Source of the DNA: an uncultured Flavihumibacter sp. | GTDB lineage: Bacteria > Bacteroidota > Bacteroidia > Chitinophagales > Chitinophagaceae | Direction: 5' to 3' | DNA: 64,000 nt | NCBI GenBank assembly: GCA_902168105.1 | Contig: CABHOY010000055.1 | Span: 310,001 to 374,000, forward strand | Shown here: in pieces, positions 8,012-16,056 of the stretch | Layout: each line of letters begins with the position of its first letter | Position numbering within the stretch: position 1 is the stretch's first letter | Made by a program: the position numbers and the translations under genes | Notes under the pieces: generated by a model | What the model saw: only the letters and a program-made list of their open reading frames with translations | Told to the model about the DNA's origin: nothing | The model's database searches: none

Positions 8012-9331
8012 TTAGTTATTGATAGCGCCGGCTACATACTGGCGGATCTTTTCTGCGAGGAAATCCTGTAAAGCCGGTATGTGTACCTGATCGGTAATAT
8101 CAAATGCGAATGCATTTACCAGCAATGATTTAGCGGCTTCTTCACCAATACCACGGGAGCGGAGATAGAACAGCGATTCTTCACTGAAGCGGCCTACGGT
8201 AAAACCGTGGCTGCACTTCACGTCGTCTGCATATATTTCAAGCTGTGGCTGTGAATTGATGTTGGCCTTTTCGCTCATCAGCAGGTTGTTGTTCTGCTGG
8301 AAAGCGTTTGTTTTCTGCGCATCCTGGTGTACATGGATCTTACCGGTGAATACGCCATTGGCGTCATCCAGCAATACTCCTTTGTACAGCTCATTACTGT
8401 TACAGTTAGGCACGAGGTGATCCACGAAAGTGTGGTTGTCAACGTGCTGGGTGCCTGTAGCCAGGTAGAGGCCGTGCAGATTGGTTTCCGTGTTGCTACC
8501 AGTCAGTGCTACACTGAGGTTGTTACGGGTCAGTTCTGCAGATGGCAGGGTGAAATTAAAGTGATGGTAGCGGCTGTCAGCTTTCTGTGTAGTAGAAGTA
8601 TGATAGATGTGGCGGCTGTTCTTTACAGTGCTCTGAATATTGTAATGCCAGAGTTCCGCATTTTCTTCCAGTACCACTTCTGTTACGCCATTTACGAAAG
8701 CGATCGCATTATCATTAATACCTACAGCACTCTCAATTACTTCCAGCGTTGCGCTCTTATGCAGCACTATCAGGTGACGGGGCTGAATGAAGGCGTTTGC
8801 GGAAGCAGTATACACGTGAATGATATGTAAAGGCTTGTCCAGACTGGCGTTCACACCTGCTTCGATGAACAGGCCGTCAGCAAACAGGGCCGCGTTCAGG
8901 GCAGCGAAAGGCTGCGACTGCAGGTGCGGATGTTTGTCGAACCATGCCTGCAACTGTGGATTGCCGGCAGCGTCGCTCACTTTGGAAACGGTGATCTTAC
9001 CACCGGTAGGCAGGGTAGAGATGTCGGCCTGCAAACGTCCGTTCACCAGTACAGCGCGGTAGCTGTCCAGCTGTGGGATACCGGCAGATTTCAGTTGTTC
9101 TGCCGTTACAGTGCCCTGCTCTTCCTGTGCGAGGGTAAAAGCGTCTTTGAGGTAGCGCTGTATGTTAGTATAGCGCCACTCTTCAGTTTTCACGGTAGGC
9201 AGACCCAGTTCCTTGAAGCGGCCAAAAGCCAGCTTGCGGGCAGGAAGGATGGCGTTGTCCGCATCTACTTTCTGCTCGGGACCAGGCACCCCGTTGGATA
9301 TAAATTCGTAGAATGATTTATCGCTCGTCAT
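8012..9331 (-). CDS. sufD: SufD, scaffold subunit of SufBCD
   Basis: 439 residues of the SufB/SufD beta-helix family. The N-terminal helical part (AFGRFKELGLPTVKTEEWRYTNI) and the beta-helix core (ELWHYNIQSTVKNSRHIYHT, DNHTFVDHLVPNCNSNELYKG) end in DVKCSHGFTVGRF...EAAKSLLVNAFA, the strongly conserved C-terminal block. SufD pairs with SufB and SufC to build and transfer Fe-S clusters and is needed for iron entry. Order sufC-sufD-sufS is standard. Confidence 0.95.
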   Translation of the reverse strand: MTSDKSFYEFISNGVPGPEQKVDADNAILPARKLAFGRFKELGLPTVKTEEWRYTNIQRYLKDAFTLAQEEQGTVTAEQLKSAGIPQLDSYRAVLVNGRLQADISTLPTGGKITVSKVSDAAGNPQLQAWFDKHPHLQSQPFAALNAALFADGLFIEAGVNASLDKPLHIIHVYTASANAFIQPRHLIVLHKSATLEVIESAVGINDNAIAFVNGVTEVVLEENAELWHYNIQSTVKNSRHIYHTSTTQKADSRYHHFNFTLPSAELTRNNLSVALTGSNTETNLHGLYLATGTQHVDNHTFVDHLVPNCNSNELYKGVLLDDANGVFTGKIHVHQDAQKTNAFQQNNNLLMSEKANINSQPQLEIYADDVKCSHGFTVGRFSEESLFYLRSRGIGEEAAKSLLVNAFAFDITDQVHIPALQDFLAEKIRQYVAGAINN

Positions 9332-9343
9332 GTTCTTTTTGCG

Positions 9344-10108
9344 TTATACAGATTCTTTCTGGTGTACCTCTTCTTTCAGCCAGTCGTAGCCTTTTTCTTC
9401 CAGCTCAAGTGCCAGTTCTTTGGTACCAGTCTTAACGATCTGGCCATTGTACAGCACGTGCACGAAATCAGGCACGATGTATTCCAGCAAACGCTGGTAG
9501 TGGGTAATAACCATAAAAGCCTTATCTGCGCTGCGCAGTTTATTTACGCCGGCAGCTACAATGCGGAGGGCGTCAATATCGAGGCCGGAATCAGTTTCGT
9601 CCAGGATGGCTAATTTCGGATCGAGCATTGCCAGCTGAAACACTTCATTCCTCTTTTTCTCACCACCGGAAAAACCTTCGTTCAGAGAACGGTTCATCAG
9701 GTTAGCATTAAAATCCACCAGTTGCTGCTTTTCTTTGGTCAGCTTCAGGAATTCTTTGGATTCCATCGCAGGCAGACTATGGTAAGCCCTGATCTCATTT
9801 AAGGCAGTCTTGAGGAAGTGCAGGTTAGATACACCTGGAATTTCTACCGGATACTGGAACGCCATGAACAGGCCTTCGCGTGCACGATCTTCCGGAGACA
9901 TGTCCAGCAGGTTCTTTCCTTCGAAGATCACTTCACCCTGTGTAACAGTATAATTTTCACGACCCGCTAGCACAGAAGACAGTGAGCTTTTTCCTGAACC
10001 GTTAGGGCCCATGATAGCATGCATTTCTCCTTTTTTGATCTCGAGGTTGATGCCCTTGAGGATCTGTTTACCGTCTACTTCTGCGTGCAGATTTTTAATC
10101 GTCAGCAT
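9344..10108 (-). CDS. sufC: SufC, ATPase of the SufBCD complex
   Basis: 254-residue ABC-type ATPase. Walker A GPNGSGKSSL, the Q-loop region FMAFQYPVEIPGV, signature motif NEGFSGGEKKRNEV, Walker B LAILDETDSGLDIDAL and the H-loop ITHYQRLL are all present; the FSGGEKKR signature and ETDSGLD form are specific to SufC. It drives conformational change in the SufB-SufD scaffold during cluster assembly. The stop of sufC is 13 bases from the sufD start. Confidence 0.97.
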   Translation of the reverse strand: MLTIKNLHAEVDGKQILKGINLEIKKGEMHAIMGPNGSGKSSLSSVLAGRENYTVTQGEVIFEGKNLLDMSPEDRAREGLFMAFQYPVEIPGVSNLHFLKTALNEIRAYHSLPAMESKEFLKLTKEKQQLVDFNANLMNRSLNEGFSGGEKKRNEVFQLAMLDPKLAILDETDSGLDIDALRIVAAGVNKLRSADKAFMVITHYQRLLEYIVPDFVHVLYNGQIVKTGTKELALELEEKGYDWLKEEVHQKESV

Positions 10109-10152
10109 GATTGTATGTTTCTCTGTTGTTTTTTGCTTTGTAAATTGTTTAA

Positions 10153-11598
10153 TTATCCTACGCTTCCTTCCAGTGTGATAGAAAGCAGTTTACGCGCTTC
10201 CACCGCAAACTCCATCGGGAGCTGGTTCAGCACTTCCTGTGCATATCCGTTTACGATCAGTGCTACAGCCTTTTCTGTTTCTATACCACGCTGATTCAGA
10301 TAGAAGATCTGATCTTCTCCGATCTTGGAAGTAGTTGCTTCATGTTCTACGGTAGCAGTACTGTTCCTTGATTCGATATAAGGAAAGGTGTGTGCGCCAC
10401 AACGATCACCGATCAGCAGGGAGTCACACTGAGTGAAGTTACGTGCGTTCGCAGCACGTGGACCTACCTGTACGAGACCACGATAAGTGTTGTCACTGTG
10501 ACCTGCAGAAATACCTTTTGAAATGATACGGCTGCGGGTGTTACGGCCCAGGTGATAGATCTTGGTACCGGTATCAGCGATCTGCTTGTTACGGGTCACT
10601 GCTACTGAATAGAATTCACCTTCAGCATCATCGCCCTGGAGGATCACACTTGGATATTTCCAGGTGATAGCAGAACCGGTTTCAACCTGTGTCCATGATA
10701 TTTTGCTGCTGTTTCCCTTGCAGATACCACGTTTGGTCACGAAGTTGTAGATACCGCCGTTACCGTCTTTATCACCAGGATACCAGTTCTGTACAGTAGA
10801 GTACTTGATCTCTGCATGTTCCATCGCGACCAGTTCCACAACTGCAGCGTGCAGCTGGTTCTCATCACGTTTAGGAGCGGTACAGCCTTCCAGGTAGCTT
10901 ACGTAGGAATTATCGTCAGCAATGATCAGTGTACGCTCGAACTGGCCGGTATTTTCCGCATTGATACGGAAGTAGGTGCTCAGTTCCATTGGGCAGCGTA
11001 CGCCTTTCGGAATGTATACAAAAGAACCGTCGGAGAATACAGCAGCATTCAGCGCGGCAAATATGTTATCGGAATGAGGTACTACGGTACCCAGATATTT
11101 CTTTACGAGGTCGGGATGGGTCCTGACTGCTTCACCGAATGAGCAGAAGATGATGCCCAGTTCGTGTAATTTTTCTTTGAAAGTAGTGGCCACGGAAACG
11201 CTGTCAAAAACAACGTCTACAGCAACGCCGGCCAGTGCTTTCTGTTCGTTGATAGGAATGCCCAGCTTTTCGAAAGTCGCCAGCAGCTCCGGATCTACTT
11301 CGTCCAGGCTGTTGAGTTGTTTCTTTTTCTTAGGTGCGGCATAGTAAGAAAGCTTCTGCAGGTCCAGTTCAGGCATTTCAAAATGCTGCCATTTTGGGAA
11401 CTGCATCTTTTTGAAGGCCTGGAAACCTTTCAGGCGCCATTCCAGCATCCATTGTGGTTCTTCCTTTTTAGCAGAGATAAAGCGGATGGTGTCTTCGTTC
11501 AGACCCACTGGCGCCATCTCCATTTCGATGTCGGTTGTAAAGCCAAACTCATACTCCCGGTTGGCTATGTCATCTATTATTTCGTTGCTGTTTCTCAT
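10153..11598 (-). CDS. sufB: SufB, main Fe-S cluster scaffold
   Basis: 481 residues, full length. Typical SufB blocks: EPQWMLEWRLKGF near the N-terminus, the GVAVDVVFDSVS segment, PKGVRCPMELSTYFRIN, EGCTAPKRDENQLHAAVVEL, TVQNWYPGD, and the C-terminal EHEATTSKIGEDQIFYL. SufB receives sulfur from SufE and assembles the nascent cluster. It is located 42 bases from sufA upstream and 44 bases from sufC downstream, all on one strand. Confidence 0.97.
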   Translation of the reverse strand: MRNSNEIIDDIANREYEFGFTTDIEMEMAPVGLNEDTIRFISAKKEEPQWMLEWRLKGFQAFKKMQFPKWQHFEMPELDLQKLSYYAAPKKKKQLNSLDEVDPELLATFEKLGIPINEQKALAGVAVDVVFDSVSVATTFKEKLHELGIIFCSFGEAVRTHPDLVKKYLGTVVPHSDNIFAALNAAVFSDGSFVYIPKGVRCPMELSTYFRINAENTGQFERTLIIADDNSYVSYLEGCTAPKRDENQLHAAVVELVAMEHAEIKYSTVQNWYPGDKDGNGGIYNFVTKRGICKGNSSKISWTQVETGSAITWKYPSVILQGDDAEGEFYSVAVTRNKQIADTGTKIYHLGRNTRSRIISKGISAGHSDNTYRGLVQVGPRAANARNFTQCDSLLIGDRCGAHTFPYIESRNSTATVEHEATTSKIGEDQIFYLNQRGIETEKAVALIVNGYAQEVLNQLPMEFAVEARKLLSITLEGSVG

Positions 11599-11640
11599 TT
11601 TCCGAGTTAATTAAGTAATGCAGAAGTCCGTGGTGAAGGA

Positions 11641-11970
11641 TTACACCGCGAAGCTCTCCCCGCAGCTACAGGTACGGGTAGCGTTGGGATTGTTAAAGTA
11701 AAGCCCCTTCCCGTTCAGACCATCGGAATAGTCAAGCTCAGTGCCGTACAGGTACAGGAGGCTTTTCATCTGCACCACTATTTTCACGCCTTTGTCTTCA
11801 AAGGTCTGATCACCATCCTGGTGGTCGGTAGCTTCAAACTTCATCACATATTCCAATCCTGAGCAACCGCCGCCTTTTACGCCAACGCGTACGAAGGTAC
11901 CAGGAGCGTGATTCTCCTTGACCATAAGCGCCTTTATATATTCGCCTGCTTTTTCTGATACTGTTATCAT
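11641..11970 (-). CDS. sufA: SufA/IscA-type Fe-S carrier
   Basis: 109 residues from the chosen ATG. A-type carrier signature: GVKGGGCSGLEYVMKF with the first Cys and the C-terminal TCSCGESFAV with the CxC pair. These proteins ferry clusters from the scaffold to apo-enzymes. A GTG nine codons upstream (11997) is possible, but the ATG at 11970 has AAGGAAG about 8 bases upstream and starts at the usual MITVSEKA, so it is preferred. First of the canonical suf genes, 49 bases after the oxidoreductase. Confidence 0.93.
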   Translation of the reverse strand: MITVSEKAGEYIKALMVKENHAPGTFVRVGVKGGGCSGLEYVMKFEATDHQDGDQTFEDKGVKIVVQMKSLLYLYGTELDYSDGLNGKGLYFNNPNATRTCSCGESFAV

Positions 11971-12019
11971 AATTGCTTCCTTTATTTCAGATTTCACCTT
12001 TATTTTACCATTGTTCCGG

Positions 12020-12601
12020 TCAGAGGTCGCCGGTCGTATTTGACACCGGTCGTTTTTCCCCGATCCTGGAGTCTCCCAGGAGGGAGATCATCCTATCGAG
12101 CTTATTTTTATAAGACGCGGTAAACGTTCTGGTTTCCGTATCATATAAATGCTCTTTCATGATTGGCACTGAAAAAGGTAGTACCCATGCCCGGAGGGCT
12201 TTGGCTACCGAATCCATTGCATTGATGCCCTGCATGGCCTGGGAACCGTCTCCCCAGCATATCAAAGCTACAACCTTTCCCGTTAAATAAGGATTACTGA
12301 GCTTGCTGGTCATTTCAAGCCAATCCAGTGTATTCTTCATGACACCGGTCATGCTGCCATGATAGAGAGGAGTGAGCCATACGTGCACATCTGCTTTTAG
12401 AAAGACGTCGCACATATGTTTAACGGAATCGGGCATGTCACCCTTCGGATATGCAAAGAACGGAATATGGCCGTCAACAGGGCTGAACACCTCCGTAGAA
12501 AATCCTTTTTGGCGGAACTGTTCACTTAAGTAGCCCGTTAACTGGTTCGCAGTGGTATAGGGACTACTGTCCATTGTGCCGTTGAAGATCAATACGTTCA
12601 T
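12020..12601 (-). CDS. NADPH-dependent FMN reductase / flavodoxin-fold oxidoreductase heading the suf operon
   Basis: 193 residues of the flavodoxin-like FMN reductase family: N-terminal strand VLIFNGTMDSSPYT (phosphate-binding loop region), TPLYHGSMTGVMKNTLDWLE (the xPxYxGxxxGxLKNxxDW block that binds FMN), and ALICWGDGSQAM. It would reduce flavin or a quinone/metal with NAD(P)H. Being the first gene behind the suf promoter and beside the Fe-S regulator suggests a role in supplying electrons or iron reduction for cluster assembly; that is inferred from context only. Confidence 0.8.
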   Translation of the reverse strand: MNVLIFNGTMDSSPYTTANQLTGYLSEQFRQKGFSTEVFSPVDGHIPFFAYPKGDMPDSVKHMCDVFLKADVHVWLTPLYHGSMTGVMKNTLDWLEMTSKLSNPYLTGKVVALICWGDGSQAMQGINAMDSVAKALRAWVLPFSVPIMKEHLYDTETRTFTASYKNKLDRMISLLGDSRIGEKRPVSNTTGDL

Positions 12602-12623
12602 TTAATGCTCCTCTGTTTTAAGC

Positions 12624-12639
12624 TGTTGTTCAGGCAACA
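12624..12639. promoter_or_regulatory. inverted repeat in the suf leader, candidate SufR site
   Basis: TGTTG-N6-CAACA. It falls just downstream of the predicted suf transcription start and 23 bases before the first ATG. The cyanobacterial SufR operator is described as CAAC-N6-GTTG; this one has the same spacing with half-sites in the opposite order, so it is suggestive but not a match. Confidence 0.4.
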
Positions 12640-12656
12640 AATTTTTTTAACTCCTA

Positions 12657-12685
12657 CAAAATTACGACATTTGAGAATAAAACAA
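12657..12685 (-). promoter_or_regulatory. suf operon promoter (Bacteroidota type)
   Basis: On the minus strand: TTG (12685-12683), an 18-nt spacer, then TAATTTTG (12664-12657). This fits the Bacteroidota consensus TTG-N17-23-TAnnTTTG, and the start of the first suf-operon gene lies ~55 bases downstream. Confidence 0.7.
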
Positions 12686-12696
12686 GTAATAACTTG
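12683..12696. promoter_or_regulatory. palindrome over the suf -33 element and the sufR-like start codon
   Basis: CAAGT-AATA-ACTTG, perfect 5-bp arms. The left arm contains the -33 TTG of the suf promoter (on the minus strand) and the right arm contains the TTG start codon of the regulator gene. A regulator bound here could repress both directions. Confidence 0.45.
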
Positions 12697-13356
12697 GAAA
12701 ATTATAGACCCATCACAAAAGCGACTGCCGATAAATTTCTGCAGTTACTGAAGACGAAGGGGCCTCAATCGGCCGCTATGCTGGCAGCCACATTACGTAT
12801 GACAGGAGAGGGCGCCCGTCTGCAGCTGTTGAAGCTGGCAGAAGAGGGGCTTGTGGTGTCGGCTACAACATCCAGAGGAGTAGGCCGGCCTGTTCAAATC
12901 TGGGACCTTACACCGCTGGGCCATGCTCACTTTCCTGACACACATGTGGAGCTGACGCTGCAAATAATAGAAACCATCCGCAAGGAACTGGGAGAAGATG
13001 CGCTTGAAAAGGTCGTAGCTGCCCGTGAGTTCCAGCAGCAGGAGAAATATATGAACGCACTGACAGGCATTACCGGCCTGGCAGAAAGACTGGCGCAATT
13101 TGCCGCTATCCGCACCTCCGAAGGGTATCTTGCGGAGTGGCGGGAGGAAGAAGGCGGGTTCGTCTTTATCGAGAACCATTGCCCGATCTGCTGTGCCGCC
13201 ACCCAGTGCGCAAACATCTGTGAATCAGAGCTGAATACTTTTAAAGCGCTGATGGGAGATGATGTAGACGTTAAACGTGCCGATCATATTATTGCCGGCG
13301 ATCGCCGTTGCGTATACAAAATAACGCAAATTAAAGAGCTGATTACCAATAAATAA
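12694..13356 (+). CDS. sufR: SufR-like winged-helix Fe-S transcriptional regulator
   Basis: 220 residues. N-terminal winged helix (~7-70: KATADKFLQLLKTKGPQSAA, HTH AAMLAATLRMTGEGARLQLL, wing SATTSRGVGRPVQIW). The C-terminal domain ends with a Cys-rich block ENHCPICCAATQCANICESE and a last Cys in GDRRCVYKI, the arrangement expected to hold a [4Fe-4S] or [2Fe-2S] cluster in SufR-type repressors. It is transcribed away from the suf operon with a 92-bp shared control region, so it most likely senses Fe-S status and controls suf. Translation starts at TTG; no ATG is available before the helix-turn-helix. Confidence 0.85.
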   Translation: MENYRPITKATADKFLQLLKTKGPQSAAMLAATLRMTGEGARLQLLKLAEEGLVVSATTSRGVGRPVQIWDLTPLGHAHFPDTHVELTLQIIETIRKELGEDALEKVVAAREFQQQEKYMNALTGITGLAERLAQFAAIRTSEGYLAEWREEEGGFVFIENHCPICCAATQCANICESELNTFKALMGDDVDVKRADHIIAGDRRCVYKITQIKELITNK

Positions 13357-13382
13357 GGGTCAGCTTTCGAATATATTTGGTG

Positions 13383-13406
13383 AGGTGTATCCTATTGGGT
13401 ACACCT
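13383..13406 (+). terminator. terminator of the sufR-like gene
   Basis: AGGTGTA / TACACCT (7 bp, with a CC..GG continuation) followed by TTTTTCTTT, 27 bases after the stop codon. Confidence 0.8.
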
Positions 13407-13654
13407 TTTTCTTTATATCTCACTCAATTAATCCCGGCAAACTGTTATTTTTATTGTCGATTACCTTTCATTTTCGGGGCGACATTTGTTGTTTAACCTT
13501 CACTTTGAGTGTGCATTTCCCCCTCGTTTTGTTTTTGTAAAAGCCTGGTTGTCACAACAATAGGGTTGATTCATTTAGATTCTCCTTTCAAATACTACAT
13601 TGATTCTCTGTAAGTTATATGAAATCAGTACCGTTTGTCCATTTATTCATGATC

Positions 13655-13744
13655 ATACAAGGTTTATACAAGGCTTAACTTACGTTCATCCTACGTCTTT
13701 GAACGTAAGATGAACGTAAGTTAAGCCTTGTATAAACCTTGTAT
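13655..13744. repeat. perfect inverted repeat with 36-bp arms
   Basis: Left arm 13655-13690, right arm 13709-13744, identical over 36 bases with an 18-nt loop. The arm itself contains ATACAAGG twice. The loop carries GAACGTAA, which can pair with TTACGTTC inside the left arm, so an alternative smaller hairpin is possible. No gene ends nearby except the regulator 300 bp upstream, which already has its own terminator. Confidence 0.9.
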
Positions 13745-13795
13745 AGTCGTGGTATAGTAAAAGCTTAAAGCTGTTCTGGTACTCACATTCGGGTA

Positions 13796-13981
13796 GCGGA
13801 TGGGGCATACGGTGATTCCGGCGCTGACCTTCTAGCTCGCAGTTCGGATGGAATCAGTTCTTTGAAGTTCCTGGATATTTATCTTTAGGGGCGGATGGGG
13901 CATACGGTGATTCCAGCGCTGACCTTCTAGCTCGCAGTTCGGATGGAATCACAGGCTGCAGTTCTTTGAAGTTCCTAAATA
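13796..13981 (+). repeat. direct repeat, two ~85-90 bp copies
   Basis: Copy 1 is 13796-13879, copy 2 13891-13981. Both begin GCGGATGGGGCATACGGTGA and end TTCTTTGAAGTTCCT. Copy 2 has a 9-base insertion (ACAGGCTGC region). Copy 2 is also the outer end of the left arm of the large inverted repeat. Confidence 0.85.
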
Positions 13982-14110
13982 TTGAGCGTTTGGTGGGCGG
14001 TTGGGCTTTAGTTTATCTATTTAACCCCTGTTGGGTCGTATTGAGCATACTTCAAATAACTGAATGCCTGTGATTTCCACCCGAATGCTCACTGTGGCCG
14101 GTCTCCAAAA
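13890..14110 (+). repeat. large inverted repeat, left arm
   Basis: Matches the reverse complement of 15117-15335 over ~215 bases with only scattered differences (by eye above 90% identity). It includes the blocks CTAGCTCGCAGTTCGGATGG, TTTATCTATTTAACCCCTG and ACTGTGGCCGGTCTCCAAAA. The 1.0 kb between the arms contains the minisatellite. Confidence 0.88.
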
Positions 14111-14334
14111 TAATAGCAAGGTGCCCAACTACGATATCTTATACCAATACCGTTATATCGCGATGCCTTATACGGTTCTACCACTATGAACTATGCCACG
14201 ATTTCGAGATGTTAATGTGTCAATGCTAATGTGCCCTGGTAGTAATCGTGCCTGGCTGATGGCTCTTCATTAGCTCGGCAGGCTTGCAAAAAGGGTGAGT
14301 TTTCCTATGTATAGGCCTATTAGGTCTGCTTTAG

Positions 14335-14372
14335 AGGCCTTTTTGTATAGTGATAGCTATATAAAAAGGCCT
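14335..14372. repeat. 16-bp-arm hairpin inside the inverted-repeat element
   Basis: AGGCCTTTTTGTATAG and CTATATAAAAAGGCCT pair with one mismatch (G-U in RNA) around a 6-nt loop. Further AGGCC/GGCCT words lie at 14315 and 14390, so several alternative pairings exist. Confidence 0.7.
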
Positions 14373-14639
14373 GTAGTACTGGGATAATAGGCCTTAATAT
14401 ATATACAATGACCCTTTATGAAGGCTGCTATGGCTATTATGAAGGGCACTATTAAGGAAATTATGAAGGTAATAAAAGGAACTCTTCGAGATATGGTTAG
14501 TATGGTTAAGAGTATAGTTAGCAACGAAACCGGCATTGGTAAAATGATCAGCAGCTGTCCATATACGATGGTAAGAGATCATTTATATCCAGCCTCAGAG
14601 TGGGTACAACAAAGATGCAATATAAAGGCTTGAGAAGCT

Positions 14640-14998
14640 GAATAACAGAAACTGGATAACAGAAGCTGCTGGATAGCAGAAACTGGATAGCAGAAACTGG
14701 ATAGCAGAAACTGGATAGCAGAAACTGGATAGCAGAAACTGGATAGCAGAAACTGGATAGCAGAAACTGGATAGCAGAAGCTGGATAGCAGAAGCTGGAT
14801 AGCAGAAACTGGATAACAGAAACTGGATAGCAGAAACTGGATAACAGAAACCGGATAACAGAAACTGGATAACAGAAACTGGATAGCAGAAACCGGATAA
14901 CAGAAACCGGATAGCAGAAACCGGATAACAGAAACTGGATAACAGAAACCGGATAGCAGAAACTGGATAACAGAACTGGACAACAGAAACTGGATAAC
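14640..14998 (+). repeat. 14-bp minisatellite, about 25 units
   Basis: Unit CTGGATAGCAGAAA, repeated head to tail with few substitutions (A/G in ATAGC/ATAAC, T/C in CTGG/CCGG, A/G in GAAAC/GAAGC). No unit contains a stop codon on the minus strand in any frame, so three overlapping frames of 165-187 codons run through it, each giving the same 14-residue peptide repeat (LLSSFCYPVSAIQF-like). These frames are explained by the repeat and not called as genes. Confidence 0.92.
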
Positions 14999-15116
14999 GT
15001 GAATAGCGTGAATGATATTGAGAATATGAATAATGCGAAAAAACTGAGAATGAGATAAATGTAATGAATATGGCAAAACAGGCTACCAAACAACACAATA
15101 CAGAACTCCTGCCATT

Positions 15117-15335
15117 GTTTTGGAGACCGGCCACAGTGAGCATTCGGGTGGAAATCACTGGCCTTCAGTTATTTGAAGTATGCTCAATACGACCCAACAG
15201 GGGTTAAATAGATAAACTAAAGCCCAACCGCCCCAAAATGCTCAATAGAAAGAAACTTCAAAGAACTGCAGCCTGTGATTCCATCCGAACTGCGAGCTAG
15301 AAGGTCAACGCTAGAATCACTGTAAGCCCTCCGCT
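15117..15335 (-). repeat. large inverted repeat, right arm
   Basis: Inverted partner of 13890-14110. It begins TTTTGGAGACCGGCCACAGT and ends near CCCTCCGC. Only one copy of the direct-repeat segment is present on this side. No target-site duplication was obvious at the outer borders. Confidence 0.88.
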
Positions 15336-15471
15336 CTTATCCAGGACCCAGGAGGTCCCAACAAAGTTACAAGTCCAACCGTACGCCATGTATAAAGCGT
15401 AGTCAAACCATGCCGGCATTTTAATTCTGAGTCAGGAATCAAGTAACAAATCAGACATCCAAAAAACTAAA

Positions 15472-15497
15472 AATCCGCAGCATAAACACTGCGGATT
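15472..15497. terminator. bidirectional terminator-like hairpin
   Basis: AATCCGCAG / CTGCGGATT, 9-bp perfect stem with loop CATAAACA, flanked by A-rich sequence on the left and TAAATAT on the right. On the minus strand it would end transcription 125 bases after the EamA gene. Confidence 0.65.
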
Positions 15498-15621
15498 AAA
15501 TATCAGACTTAAACTCTTGATTAAGTCAAGTATCAATTAGTAATTCATTATCAATTAATTGCTGTGCCCATAAACACGACAACGCTTGTAAATGCCGCGA
15601 AGTAATTGACCCCGTCAACCG

Positions 15622-16035
15622 TTAGAAGATCAGCACTAACGTACCCGCAATGATCAACACAGCGCCAATCGCAGTTTTAATCGTTAAGGCCTCATTAAGG
15701 AAAACGACAGATAGAATGATCGTCAGCGCAACACTTAGTTTGTCAACAGGAGCGACCTGAGATACCTTCCCCATTTGCAAAGCCTTGAAGTAGAAGATCC
15801 ATGATAAACCAGTGGCCATTCCGGATAATATCAGGAAGATCAGGCTGAACTTAGACAGATGCTGTAAACCCTTGCCCTCGCCCCTGAAAAATACAATGCC
15901 CCAGGCCATGATCAATATGATGATCGTCCGGATAGCAGTCGCCAGGTCTGAATTCACCCCTGATACACCGATTTTGGCAAAAATGGCTGTCAGAGACGCA
16001 AATAAGGCAGAGAGTAAAGCATAAATCCACCACAT
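15622..16035 (-). CDS. small EamA/DMT-family membrane transporter
   Basis: 137 residues and almost entirely hydrophobic, with about five transmembrane helices (1-20, 32-50, 62-82, 93-112, 117-137). This is the single-domain half-size version of the EamA drug/metabolite transporter fold; such proteins usually work as dimers. Motifs: ALLSALFASLTAIFAKIGV at the N-terminus, FYFKALQMGKVSQVAPVDKLSV before helix 4, FLNEALTIKTAIGAVLII at the end. Substrate unknown. It follows a GNAT gene by 21 bases on the same strand. Confidence 0.85.
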   Translation of the reverse strand: MWWIYALLSALFASLTAIFAKIGVSGVNSDLATAIRTIIILIMAWGIVFFRGEGKGLQHLSKFSLIFLILSGMATGLSWIFYFKALQMGKVSQVAPVDKLSVALTIILSVVFLNEALTIKTAIGAVLIIAGTLVLIF

Positions 16036-16056
16036 GATAAATCAATTGACTTTTAT

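Larger units (their letters stand above)
13357..15621. other. 2.3 kb gene-poor region with nested repeats
   Basis: No convincing gene is seen. It holds the regulator's terminator (13383-13406), a perfect long hairpin (13655-13744), a direct repeat (13796-13879 and 13891-13981), a ~215 bp inverted repeat (13890-14110 and 15117-15335) enclosing a hairpin (14335-14372) and a 14-bp minisatellite (~14640-14998), and a terminator-like hairpin (15472-15497). All long frames on the minus strand at 14548-15158 are the minisatellite read in three phases. Confidence 0.8.

Noticed and set aside
14418..14633. 71-codon frame (plus) with Met/Lys-rich start
   Set aside because: Made of ATGAAGG-like short repeats inside the inverted-repeat element; no ribosome-binding site or family.
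14640..14998. CRISPR array
   Set aside because: Units are 14 bp head to tail with no unique spacers and no cas genes nearby.
14548..15158. Three overlapping minus-strand reading frames of 165-187 codons
   Set aside because: All are translations of the 14-bp minisatellite in three phases; no start context and no non-repeat coding sequence.
13890..15335. Insertion sequence with transposase
   Set aside because: No transposase-like frame is present between the arms; called only as an inverted-repeat-bounded element.
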